Positions 1 to 10,879 of a stretch of 64,000 nt of DNA are shown one piece after another (the stretch's first letter is position 1; each line of letters starts with the position of its first letter). The DNA is taken from contig JAACJP010000007.1 in the NCBI GenBank assembly GCA_013368375.1, positions 930,001 to 994,000 on the forward strand, read 5' to 3'. This stretch comes from Tricholomella constricta (taxonomy: Eukaryota; Basidiomycota; Agaricomycetes; Agaricales; Lyophyllaceae). The notes under the pieces are model-generated. The model searched no databases, was not told the origin of the DNA, and saw only the letters and a program-made list of their open reading frames with translations. Position numbers and translations under genes: made by a program.

Positions 1-421
1 TAAAGTTCTATGTATCCCAAATAATGAATAGTTTGCCCCGCAGTACCCTTTTGCTATCCTTACCCTTTATTTTAATCGGGATTCTTTGCTTTGCAATCTA
101 GCATTAATAGCCGCGATCATACAAAACCCGTTTTCCATTCGCCCACGACAAGGGGCCGTTCCATGGGCGAACAGCATGCTTGAAATAGTGAACCAAAACC
201 GAGCAGAGACTTAAGGATGAATATGACTTTCTGCATTAGGCGCCGTATCCGCTACTGGTAGCATCTTTAGCAATATCGGATTCGTGATAAGATCTTTCGT
301 TTTCAGTGACTCTTGAGGTCAAACGCGCCTGTGGCGCGTACAATCTTGTCACGTGAAGGAAATATAGACTGTCCTCGCCATTTTGCTTGTTGAACTGGAC
401 CCTGTTGTCGACGTGTCGAAT
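1..421. other. upstream region without a recognised gene
   Basis: I see no supportable gene here. It probably holds the promoter of the BTB gene that starts at 422. Open frames on the minus strand across 236-895 overlap the spliced BTB exons and look like antisense shadows. Confidence 0.4.
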
Positions 422-2464
422 ATGGAGGATGGCCCGCGCAAGCTTCCAACATGGACTCCGAAAGTAGAGGAGGACCACGTGTCTGATAAGGAAAGTTCTG
501 GTGAGTTGTTCTCTTCTGTAAATGGCCAGGGGGGGGGCTAACTTTTCGCAGCTTCGGACATTGATGAACTGGGGTCCCAAGGAGCTTCAGCGGCAGAAAT
601 GGGCAACGCGCCTTCCAACTACGACAAAGCTCGGCTCTCTGGTATGTCTTTGAACTTGCCAGGTTTTGATACAGGACCTCATTAGTATTGGTAGCTGCCA
701 TTGATGCGATCTCGGATTCAGCAGCAACATCGCCCCAAAATTCTCCTTCTGAACCCAGGGACGCGCCTCCAGCAACACCACAGCCATTCCCCCTCTCTCC
801 TCCTCGACCGTCCCAACCTCTTGACACCTCAACCCTTTGCCATCCTTCACCTGAAGCTTCGAATCAATCAGACTCGGATCACTCATTGCCCGCATTGGAC
901 GAGATGTTTGCCCAGACCCAGCCTAATTACAGTCCATCCCAGTCCAGCGCTCATGAATCGAATAATTCATTCGATCGAAACAGTATGGATATTGACCCAG
1001 GCTCTGCTTCGACTCCCAAGCGCGAAATGAGCAGCCCGATTATACCCAGATCGCAGTCACCCAAACCTACCAGGAAGTTGAAATCGAAAACAAAAGATGT
1101 GGTATCGTATATCGAGATACTGTCGTCGACTGAGGATGAGCAGCCTTCTTCCGCAAAGATAGCAGGTTGAGTGGCTTGCTCTATCGTCTTTTCTCCAATC
1201 TCATCTTCGTCTCCAGTCAGGCCAAAGTCCACCCCCCGGAGTTCGCGTAGCTATCTTTCAACACCATCTCAGAATTCTAAACAAAAACGGACACGCTCCC
1301 CGATCACATCATTGTCTACCCTACACGCTTCCGATCCTCATCGCAGACCTCCCCGAAAACGCGCCAAGGTTGATGCATACACAAAATCACTCGAACACTG
1401 GCGCCTTGACGGCAGCGTCCTCATTCAAATCCAGGGTGTCCGCTTCAGGCTACATCAAAGCACCCTCATGCGTCACGGTGCTTGGTTCAAACATACTTTC
1501 AATCGTGAAGACGATCCCCCGGAACTTGACCCAAAATGTGTTGGTAATTTATCATTATACCATCTGTGTCCCGATGAAATGGGTCTTGATGCTCGGGATT
1601 TCGAGATACTCCTAGACACCATTGACAATGCCATGTAAGGCTCAATTTACTCCATTGATCAGCAACAACTCACTCTTCATTAATTTACACACCAGTGGGT
1701 ATGCCAGCGGTACTATTATGCCCGCCTTTTCAACCCTCGCCTCCCTTCTGCGCGCGTCTAGCGGCCTCGGCTTCACAGAATTCGAAAAATATGCTGTCTG
1801 CTGCCTCAAAGCTATGTGGTCCCCAGACCTCGCTGACCTCACACCCGAACCTATACCCCACGCAACAGAGACCGTTGTCCTCGCACGGAAATACGCCCAC
1901 TTTGACATCCTCAAGCGCCCACTGTACGAGCTCGTGCGCCTCGAAGACTTTGGCAGGTCAGATTTCAGGCGCGCACAGGCGAGGGGCGACCACAGCATGA
2001 CCTCTGCCCACCCCGGGCCACCGACACTCACAATGCTGGATATGGACGTGCTGATTCATGCGCGCGATCAGCTCACGATCGTCTGGACCGCAGCTTTGGC
2101 ATTCAAGAAGTACCCGCCTTGTGCAGCTCCCATCCCCGGTGTCAGTGCCGCTGCTGTCCATCCGCAGCCTACCGCACCAGCAGCAGCAGACGGCGGCGGC
2201 GGCGAAGATCCTGACACCCAAAACCCGAAAGCGTGCACGGGTGCGAGCCATTCGCTCGCCCGCGATGCGCACGACAGGATCATCGAGGCGACCAACTTAC
2301 CCAATCGATTTCGGAACGACCCGGTGTGTGGGCTGCTGGCATTGGCGGAGGCGCCGTGGGCGGAGGAGGGGTTCTGTGCGCAGTGTGTGCAGCAGAGGAG
2401 GCAGGTGTGGTTGGATGAGCGCGAGAGAGTATGGGGTGCGCTGGACGGCTGGTTCGGGCTTTGA
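422..2464 (+). CDS. BTB/POZ domain protein
   Basis: Spliced model of five exons: 422-500, 552-641, 695-1165, 1217-1634, 1696-2464 (608 aa). All introns are GT-AG, 51-61 nt, and every split codon closes in frame. Roughly the first 260 residues are low-complexity, rich in Ser and Pro with acidic patches, and probably disordered. A BTB/POZ fold follows from about residue 270, with the typical opening DGSVLIQIQGVRFRLHQSTL; it continues in the last exon through TEFEKYAVCCLKAMWSPDL and VVLARKYAHFDILKRPLYEL. Proteins of this layout form large families in Agaricomycetes; BTB domains mediate dimerisation and often link substrates to Cul3 ligases, but no partner domain is visible here. The start was chosen because exons 1 and 2 join the long exon in frame. 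Domain call is firm, cellular role unknown. Confidence 0.82.
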
Positions 2465-3690
2465 GATCGGGGATGTGAAATGAAAAGATGATAGAGGGCG
2501 GCTGGTCAGCGTGGCGTTTTTTTTTTCGAGGCGGGTTGTTGCGCAAAAACAAATTTGATTAGGTGACCGAGGCGGCCTTGCTAACGTGAATCACACATAT
2601 TGTTAGATAATTGGGAGTATATTGGATACACACATGATGTAAATAATGATAACTATGTTGATAGAGTGTCAGTACTCTTCCGTTTAGAGACGAGATGTTC
2701 AAGATTCACAGCTTTGTCGTAGACTTTTTTCTTGGGACCAACGTGAGGAATATGAATCAGCACAGAATCATGATCCCTCTGCATCGTCACAATAGCACAT
2801 CCCGTTGTTCGATGGACACCCAGCCTGGTCATAAACCATAAAGCGAAACCCAGGATACGAGAAACGTACAACCAGCGAATGAAGTTAGAGCTGCCCACGA
2901 CACGCCCTGGAGTCGTGTTGACTCCAGCAACTCCTGAGTTCTCCTGAGCCGAGGTCTTGGTTTACCGTGGTCACAGAACTTGAGTAGAGACTCAAGGGAC
3001 ACATCCGCGACGCTGAAATTACGAAATGCACGATTTTGATAAATTCAAGTCTGTCATCGTGTACAAAGTCCAGACAAGTTTTCGGTCCTCCGCGAGCAAG
3101 CAAGGAAACGTCAATCCTGGAGTTTGTGATCCTATGTATCATAATCCAGTAGGTGCGATATGACGTTACGGGTCCATTGAAAACTGGAATTCGATCTGTG
3201 AAACGAGAGAATGTACTTTTGCTGAAAGGGAGTACTCGAAGTCATCAGAGCCTATTCATATGATCAAGATTAGGCTGACACGCACCGGAGATGGCAGGGG
3301 CAACCGCAGCCGGCGTGAGAGCTGCGGCTGCCTTGACGGAAGCAATGACCGTATTGCGGTGGGGAGGATATCTTGCAAAAGCTGCTGTTGGAGGCGAATC
3401 CACGCCTGGGGAGCAACAGCTCCGTGATAGCGGAGAGTAAACACCGTCTTTGAGGACAGGTACGAGTAGTTTGATTTTCTGTTCATGCAACGAGCATCGT
3501 TCATCTCATACATGTCGGCGGCAAAGAAGCATGACAGTAAGCTGGCGAAGAACAGTCTCCTGGAAGCGCAGCCATCCTTAGCTTGGAGGTCATTTGAATG
3601 GCGCGCCATTAGCGGACGCTTCTGTGTGAATATCGAAGGCGCCTGGTGTGATCCATAAGGTTCCTCGAGTCACATCTAAACGAGGGGCTT
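2465..3690. other. region with weak minus-strand coding signal, unresolved
   Basis: Short minus-strand open stretches (2653-2898, 2885-3142, 3256-3609) have protein-like composition, including a possible membrane segment near 2830-2870 and a basic tail, LIHIPHVGPKKKVYDKAV. I could not join them into one spliced frame or recognise a family. This may be a small intron-rich gene or a remnant. Confidence 0.25.
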
Positions 3691-3929
3691 GAGATAATGC
3701 GATTGCAACAAGATGGCGTCAAAGCAAAAGACAGAAAGATAATGATGAGTCGGCCCGGTGAGAACGATCACGGTTTTGCTGGACATATTGGATGGACATG
3801 TCCAAATAAGCAAAACGAAAGCCCCCTAGCGAGGAGACATCTTACATGCAAGTCTGCCGTTTGCGAATGCCGATGTTTTAAGAAGCTTGAGAGATGTCTA
3901 ACAATTGACCGAAGAGATTGAAGAAGGAA

Positions 3930-5560
3930 GCTACAAGGGCGAGAAAAATCGTGCTTGGTTCTTGAGGGGCGGGAGATGGGCAGAGTCGGATACACACCCA
4001 TTCGACGACGAGTCCAATAATCATGCTTGAGCTACATCGCATCGTTCATGAGGTCATGAACAGAAGTGTCAGATACAAACTGGTCGGCGGAAGTTCAAAT
4101 CGCGCGGGGAGGCCGATTTGAATAAGAGTGGACACATATACCATAGAGACAAGCCATTTCACAGAAAGGCATCAAGGCCAAGCATAACCATTGAGAAGGA
4201 AGCCGCGTTGGCGAGGAAGATCGTGCTTGATGACTCTTGAGGCGTCGAGTGGGCAGGGTCAGATACACACCCACTCGACGGTGATGACCGTTCACGAGCC
4301 TTGATTCAGAGGAGTGGTCTCAAGTCCATGGAGAAGGAAGCCGCGTAGGCGAGGAAGATCGTGCTTGACGACGAGGGACGATGTCGAGTGGGCAGAGTCA
4401 GATACACACCCACTCGACGGTTGTTACAGTTCGCGAGTCTTGGTTCGGAGGAGTTGCCGCATCGAGACATTGCCGCAAGCCGTTAAGACCAACGATAATC
4501 ATCGAGAAGGAAACCGCGAAGATCGTGCTTGATGAGTGGGCAGAGTCAGATCGAAGGAGTGGCCACATGTGACATCGAAGACCAAGTGCCACAAAACGGC
4601 GCCGAGACCAGCAATGGTCATCGAGAAGGAAGCCGCGTTGGCGAGGAAGATCGTTCTTGATGACTCTTGAGGGACGACGTCGAGTGGGCAGAGTCAGATA
4701 CACACCCACTCGACGGTTAGGCCACATGTAACATCGAAGACCAAGTGCCACAAAACGGCGTCAAGACCAACAATGGCCATGGAGAAGGAAGCCGCGTTGG
4801 CGAAGAAGATCGTGCTTGATAACTCTTCTTGAGGGACGACGTCGAGTGCGCAGAGTCAGATACACACCCACTCGACGGTTAGGCCACATATAAGCATTAT
4901 CACAAAACGGCATTAAGCCAGACTAAGGATTACCATCGAGAAGGAAGCCGCATTAGCGAGGAAGATCATGCTTGATGCCTCTTGAGGGACGCGTCGAGTG
5001 GGCAGAGTCAGATACACACTCACTCGACGGTTAGGCCACATAACTTTAGAGACAATCAGTCCATTGAACAGCATCAAGACAAACGATGACCAGCCGGAAG
5101 GAAGCCACGTTGGCAAAGAAGATCGTGCTTGACAACTCTTGAGGGACGTGTCGAGCGGGCCGAGTCAGATACACACCCACTGGTCGGTCAGGTCATATGT
5201 AACGCTGAAGACCGTGCTTGATAGCCCTTGAGGGACGACGTCGAGTGGGCAGAGTCAGATACACACCCACTCGACGGTGATGATCGTTCGCGAGCCTTAA
5301 TATCGGAGGATCGCAGGAACAACATCCGGGGGGCAGAGTCAGATACACACCCATTGGCAGTTCGGTTATAGCTGAGGCTGACTCGAATAGGAGCGACCCT
5401 TTTCAGATAAAAAAACATGAAGTGCCACAGAACGGCGATACAATCGAGGGTCAACAAACACAGTTGTTTGAGGAGGATGATCGCCCTTGATGTCCTTGAA
5501 GGACGACGTTGACGGGAAGGGTCGATACACGTCCACTCGACAATGTGAGAAAGTGCGCGA
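3930..5560. repeat. degenerate tandem repeat, about 11 units, with conserved stem-loop
   Basis: The core CAGAGTCAGATACACACCCA and its variants recur at about 3981, 4254, 4393, 4541, 4689, 4851, 5003, 5160, 5250, 5334 and 5515, so most units are 84-162 bp. Full units also share a block beginning GAGAAGGAAGCCGCGTTGGC and the text GAGGGACGACGTCGAGTGGG. In the best units the core lies in the loop of a perfect 10 bp stem, GTCGAGTGGG / CCCACTCGAC, with a 16 nt loop. Some units are truncated (4541 lacks the right arm). Related but diverged sequence appears to extend to about 5740. The reverse strand of a unit can be read as a peptide (RVGVYLTLPTRR), so decay of an amplified exon is possible, but frames are broken and I do not call a gene. 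Confidence 0.85.
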
Positions 5561-6717
5561 GGAAAGTACGCGAAGTTCATCGTTCCACACCAAGCCTTGT
5601 GGGACCGGAAGAGAGCGAGATAGCAATCGATAATCCGAGAAATTTGCGTTCCCGGGAAGGCCTAAGGGGATCACAGATAAAAGGACATGCAGTGGCAGAA
5701 GCGCCCAGTGATGTGCCACACAACGGCGTCGACCAACAGCGGGCATGAGGCTCGATCTTGAGTGGCAGTCGCACGGAGAGTTTTGACAGTAACATGGAGT
5801 CAAAAGTAGAGAACACACATGAGGATCTCCCATAGGCGGGCACCATAACGCGAGCAGCAAACGGCGTGCACGCCTCATTCTCAACGCCACATTGAAGACT
5901 CTCACCATCAGTTTCATTTTTTGGACAGAAGAGCTTTTGAAGACCTGCAGAGTTACCGGAGAAAAGGAACCAGATGATAGCATGAAGGTGATGATGACAC
6001 GAGGAGTGGTGGGCGAAGAGCAAGGATGGGTGATCTTGAGGGGTCGCCCAAAGCGGAAAGCTATTTGGCTTTGTTTCGATCACACATCACGTGCTCTAGC
6101 CTTTGCGACCTCAAGCCTTGAACTTTGGTTTTTGTTTTCGGCGTTAGCATCCGACTTTATCGCGGTCCTCAGGCCCAGACGATGGCGATGCAATTCTGGT
6201 GAGTATTCTTGTTGTTTTCGCGCTATCCTGCCAAATCAGACTTTGTAGATATACGGCCTCCAAATACCCCCGTATCGATTTTTGAGTACATCCAACTTGA
6301 ATCGAAAGCCCTAGGCCTACTTTCAGACTCGTCACTCAAGGAAATATTAATCTCGCGAATTTCATGATGCGCGATCATTGGTCATAGCCCTGAAAGAAAC
6401 ATATGGGGCAGAGAGTCTCTTCGCTTTTCCTCCGTTTTCTTTTGCGACCGACAACTTGAACGAATCGATGTGTAGTCCTCCAGCATAAATTTGAAATGAA
6501 CAGGGGGACGACGCAGGCAAGGCACAGCGCGGCTTGGCCGGCACGATCGTAAGTTTTCCGTCCCGTTTTTTCGTAAAGTCGCGATCAGTGATCACCCACG
6601 CGGCTATCAGCTGTTAAATATTTTCGTCGCCACGTCTCGCGCGTTTCATCGTGACTTATCCTTTCTTTCTTTTCCCCACATCCTTTTCCCTCCTTTCGCG
6701 ACTTGGATCCGCATCCA
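5561..6717. other. gap before the desaturase gene, no convincing gene
   Basis: Two overlapping minus-strand open frames (5366-5983, 5577-6083) have no recognisable motif and run into the tandem repeat. The last few hundred bases before 6718 are pyrimidine-rich and probably contain the promoter and 5' leader of the desaturase gene. Confidence 0.35.
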
Positions 6718-8488
6718 ATGTCCCAAAAAGCCGACCGCCATGAGCAGACTCCTGTCGTTGTTCCCAATCTCTCTATGAAAGAGCTCCTCGATGTCATCCC
6801 GTACGTGAATGTCCTACAATTCGAAAGAAGAAACTGCTCTTACTCTGCCTGTAACCCTGCCAGCTCACACTGTTTCCAACGATCGGCTGTGAAATCCTTC
6901 GCCTATGCGTGCGCGCCTTTCAGACTTAAATTCGCGCTGCAATTAATCCTTCCCCTCCAGCTTCTGGGACTTGTTTGTCATCGCATGCATTTACAAAGCG
7001 ACACTCTACGCAGAAGCCGCTATCCCCTCATTACCATACCCCGCCTTTCACGGGTTTGCCTGGGTGGCGCTTTGGGCTTTTTATAGCTTCTGGGTCGGGC
7101 TCTTCGGCATGGGGTTATGGGTGGTTGCCCACGAATGTGGGCATCAAGCCTTCTCGGAATCCAAGCAACTGAACAATGCTGTCGGCTGGGTTCTTCATTC
7201 TGCGTTCGTCGAAAAGTTTCCTTCTTTGCTTTGTGACTCAATTTATTTTTTGTATTATCCAGACTTGGTGTTCCGTACCATGCCTGGAGAATCAGCCACG
7301 CAAAACACCACGCTGCGACGTGCCACATGTCGCAGGACCAGGTTTTTGTTCCTTGGACGCGCAAGGAAATGAAGGCGCCCGAGTTCAACCCCTCTGGCGA
7401 GGATATCTTGGGATCCACTGTCTCGCAAGAAATAAAACGCGAACTGTGGGAAGCTCTCGGGGACTCCCCAATCGGGGCGAGCTTGCAATGTGTAATTTAT
7501 CTCGTGCGTGAACTCCTATCTATGTATCTCGATTTTGACAACTTATTAACGGGTTGTACAGCTTGGAGGGCTGCCAATGTACCTCCTTTATAATACTGCT
7601 GGCCAACCTAGATACCCTAAAGGCACTAATCGTCAGTATTAATTCTTCACATCTGACTATAAACCACGCTGATCTCTGTTGTTTATCTAGACTTCAACCC
7701 TACATCGCTCATTTTCTCGCCCCATCAGCATGGGCAAATCGTCTGGTCTGACTTCGGAATTTTCCTCTGGCTTGCAGCCATCGTTGCAGGTTGCTTCCAC
7801 TGGTCATTCCCTGTCGTCTTCCGCGTCTACCTTGTCCCTTACCTCTGGTGCGTCATTCCCATCGGCCCTGGATGGCATCCATACTTACATGCACCCCTGC
7901 AGGGTCAACCATTGGCTTGTCCTGATTACGTTCCTGCAACACACCGACCCTTTGATCCCCCACTATCGCGCCGACATCTTCAACTTCCAGCGCGGCGCTC
8001 TTTCGACCTTGGATCGCAGCCTCTTGGGCGACCTGGGCCCCGTCATGGGCTGGATCGCAGCGCATGCGACCAACGGAATTTCTGAGACACACGTTCTTCA
8101 CCATGTCACCAGCAAAATTCCCCACTATCACGCGTAGGCCACTTTCTTTTCCTTTGCAGGCGAAGCCTAAATTGTGTAATCGAAACAGATGGGAAGCTGC
8201 CGCAGCTCTACGCAAGAAATTGGAAGGGCATGGAATTTATAGGCAAGGAGCGCCGGGAGGATGGAGGGAGGTGTACCGCGTAATGAGGGAATGCAAGGTC
8301 AATCCTTTCGCTGAAGTTGGCTGCTTGTTCTGTCCTGACAATTTTTTCTGTGTTGTATCGAACAGTTCGTCGAGGACGAGGGCTCTGTGGTTTTCTATAA
8401 AAATGCATATGGCGTCGCTGCAGCACGCCCGGTCTTCCAGGACAGCGCGGAGGATGGGAATGATTCTGGGGTCGAGTTCAACAAATAG
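6718..8488 (+). CDS. FAD2: delta-12 fatty acid desaturase
   Basis: Nine exons: 6718-6800, 6864-6908, 6961-7203, 7263-7503, 7562-7631, 7691-7847, 7903-8133, 8189-8297, 8366-8488, giving 433 aa, the usual length for fungal delta-12 desaturases. The three histidine boxes of membrane desaturases are all present: HECGH (about residue 100), HAKHH (about 136) and HVLHH (about 343). Hydrophobic segments lie in the expected places, for example WVALWAFYSFWVGLFGMGL before box 1 and FGIFLWLAAIVAGCFHW before box 3. The family sits in the ER membrane and converts oleoyl to linoleoyl chains, drawing electrons from cytochrome b5. The C-terminus FVEDEGSVVFYKNAYG is typical. The ATG at 6718 is the first in frame. 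No lesions seen. Bifunctional delta-12/delta-15 activity cannot be excluded from sequence. Confidence 0.95.
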
Positions 8489-8518
8489 ATATATAAGTCA
8501 GCATATTAATTACATGGG

Positions 8519-8536
8519 TATCTATCTATCTATCTC
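8519..8536. repeat. TATC microsatellite
   Basis: About four tandem TATC units lie directly downstream of the desaturase stop codon, probably in its 3' UTR. The following stretch to about 9100 has only short open frames (8579-8947, 8781-9017) that I do not recognise. Confidence 0.7.
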
Positions 8537-9302
8537 TTCATCACTGTCGAAGCCGCCTGTCTTTTCACTCGTTTCGGGTTGTGGGTCACCTGGGATCTAT
8601 CTTTTACTCCTCCAGTACAGCAGATATTTCGTCTTATCGTAATTCGTAGAAAACGCCAGGCTCCAGATACCAAATCCCTGGTGATACTCCTCAGACAAGA
8701 CGTCGAACTCTCAATACCTGTGTCAGACATCACGAAGGACGCGGTGAACGCAGCCCACTTTAAATCTGGCTTTCAAGTTAATGGACCCGTTTCGAGTTGG
8801 ATTCAAAACCATCGAAACTACGAGGCCGGCCTCAGAAGACCACACAGATGTCCAGAGCTTAGCGGAGGCAACGGAGGCGTTGAGCTCTATTATTACCGAG
8901 GGCCTGACAGTGGAGTATCAGGCCTGCCTGTCTCACGACCGGTATGACAGCTGTTTCTGGCTCCGTGGAAAGTCCAAATGGACAAAGTACATACTGGGCT
9001 ACAATGTCATACTTTGACCCAACAGCTACTTGCCTCTATCCATTCGCCTGTATTAATCTCCCTTTGAATGAACTTTTATATTTTCCATCCGGTGAGTGCA
9101 ATCAGGAATAAAGTATACATTATTTCCCAGGCGATCGCATGTAGGATGTGCGGAGGAGATCGATTATTCGAAGACAAGGATCAAGGGGGTCATGGTGACC
9201 AGGAGGATATCTTATTTTGATCTGTGATGGACGCAAGCAAACTTTGAGAGGCTCAGTGGTGCTTGTCTCGCTTTTTTCAATGAGCATGCCCTGAGAAGAA
9301 CC

Positions 9303-10006
9303 ATCAATATGCGGCAAATCCTGAGACGGGGGCCTACATACAGACCTTTGCGCCCTTGAGACGAAATTGAAACGCAGTCGGCCATGTATCTGGACTTGCA
9401 ATGCGGAAAACCTCCATGGTTGTTGACCTGGTTGTGGATCCACAACCATCCGTCATGTCCGAACCCTCGGAGGAGACTGAGGGAGGAACCTCAGGCTAAA
9501 GTCATCTCCAGAGAATAAAACAACACACTAATGTCATCTTCATCCAGAATGTCTTTGGCATCGAGGATGGGCCTGGGGACGGAATTGGACAAACCGAGTG
9601 CTGTACGTGCGGACCACTTGGTCATGGCCTACAGAAAGAAGTAAGCCAGTAAAAATCAATATGCGGCAAATCCTGAGACGGGGGCCTACATACAGACCTT
9701 TGCGCCCTGGAGACGAAATTGAAACGCAGTCGGCCATGTATCTGGACTTGCAATGCGGAAAACCTCCATGGTTGTTGACCTGGTTGTGGATCCACAACCA
9801 TCCGTCATGTCCGAACCCTCGGAGGAGACTGAGGGAGGAACCTCAGGCTAAAGTCATCTCCAGAGAATAAAACAACGCACTAATGTCATCTTCATCCAGA
9901 ATGTCTTTGGCATCGAGGATGGGCCCGGGGACGGAATTGGACAAACCGAGTGCTGTACGTGCGGACCACTTGGTCATGGCCTACAGAAAGAAGTAAGCCA
10001 GTAAAA
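9303..10006. repeat. 352 bp tandem duplication, two copies
   Basis: The block starting ATCAATATGCGGC at 9303 is repeated at 9655 with an exact 352 bp offset. I found only single-base differences, for example near 9356/9708 (T/G) and 9527/9879 (A/G). Each copy carries an RdRP intron end, two RdRP exon pieces and the intron between them, so the duplication doubled the conserved core of the relic. Confidence 0.95.
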
Positions 10007-10194
10007 AGAAATAGATGAGATGAAGCGGACTTGCTTGATTCAGATTTGCTGACGGAGGGTTGTTATCGACTGTCATCCGTTATAAGGTCGGCTACCGGAG
10101 ACTAGAGGGTTGTGGTTACAGATGCCGGGCGCTGCCAACTTATCTAAACAGGATCGCACAACCTACCCTGAGGAAATTTTTTTTGCCGCTGGCC

Positions 10195-10292
10195 CTCAAA
10201 TACGCAATATTGGGACAAGGATCTGGGCCACTGGGCCTCAAATACGCAATGTACCGACAGGAAAAAAGCCATTTTCGGACCCTCAAATACGC
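10195..10292. repeat. three copies of CTCAAATACGC in spacer
   Basis: The 11-mer CTCAAATACGC occurs at 10195, 10237 and 10282 (periods 42 and 45 bp) in the spacer that separates two halves of the RdRP relic. On the minus strand the copies read IAYLR three times. Origin unknown; it may be part of an inserted element or a decayed intron. Confidence 0.8.
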
Positions 10293-10879
10293 TATTTTTC
10301 CGACAAACATATATGGGAGCTTCCCGGGGCCTTGTGGTAGTCAATGAACTCCAGCAGCGACATGCCAGGGCATTGATTAGCCAGAACCTCGCCATCCACC
10401 ATTAATTCGTTTGTCCTGAACATGAAAACGTTCCCGTCCTTCGCGTAAAATGATCTGAAGACGTTACCCCATAGAACGAAGGGCTTGAGAAAAAAACTGT
10501 CGAGGCCGTTTTCCGGTATGTAAAGGACGGAACTCTAATGCGGAGGAAGTTCTTTGAGCAATATCGTCGTGCGAAGCGATAAGATGGCCCCAAAGTGCAT
10601 CGCTCCAGCACGACCTTGTATGAGCCTTTGATTCGATCCAATTTTCCCTTGAAGCCAACTTTCCCTCCATACCAGCCAGGGAACAACTGGAGCTGCTCCC
10701 AAGGTGACTATAATAAGAGAATTGGGTTGAAGATTTTTCAGCGAGGGAAATTGAGAGGTGCTTGAACTTCTAGGGTCAACGATAAACAGGTTACATTGAC
10801 ATGAATGTGGGCCCAGTATGTCGAAGATATATAGTAGTACATTTATTTTCTTCTACGTCATTACGAGGAGGTGAACGGC

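Larger units (their letters stand above)
9120..10690 (-). pseudogene. relic of a cellular RNA-dependent RNA polymerase (RNAi type)
   Basis: Minus-strand fragments match successive blocks of the eukaryotic RdRP family of RNA silencing (QDE-1 and relatives). From 5' to 3': YKVVLERCTLGPSYRFARRY and FLRIRVP (10510-10650); FVLWGNVFRSFYAKDGNVFM and FRTNELMVDGE in another frame (10390-10490); KWSARTALGLSNSVPRPIL (9900-9990, repeated near 9560-9640); the MTDGCG motif followed by PTAFQFRLQGAKG (9690-9830, repeated near 9340-9480); and LKVCLRPSQIKIRYP, TIDLLRTS-like RIIDLLRTSYMRSP (9120-9250). The N-terminal part and everything after RSPGK are missing, frames change between blocks, a spacer with short repeats separates the first and second halves, and a 352 bp block is duplicated. 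I therefore call it non-functional. It is not a viral polymerase: the motif order is that of the cellular family. Confidence 0.82.

Noticed and set aside
3930..5560. CRISPR-like array
   Set aside because: Repeats are long, diverged and unevenly spaced, there are no uniform spacers or cas genes, and the window is eukaryotic.
5366..6083. Overlapping minus-strand frames of 168-205 codons
   Set aside because: They overlap each other and the tandem repeat, have no domain and no splice support.
9120..10690. Integrated RNA-virus polymerase
   Set aside because: The motif set (LGLSNSVP, MTDGCG, QFRLxGAKG, LLRTS) is that of the cellular RNA-silencing RdRP, with spliceosomal introns, not a viral palm domain.
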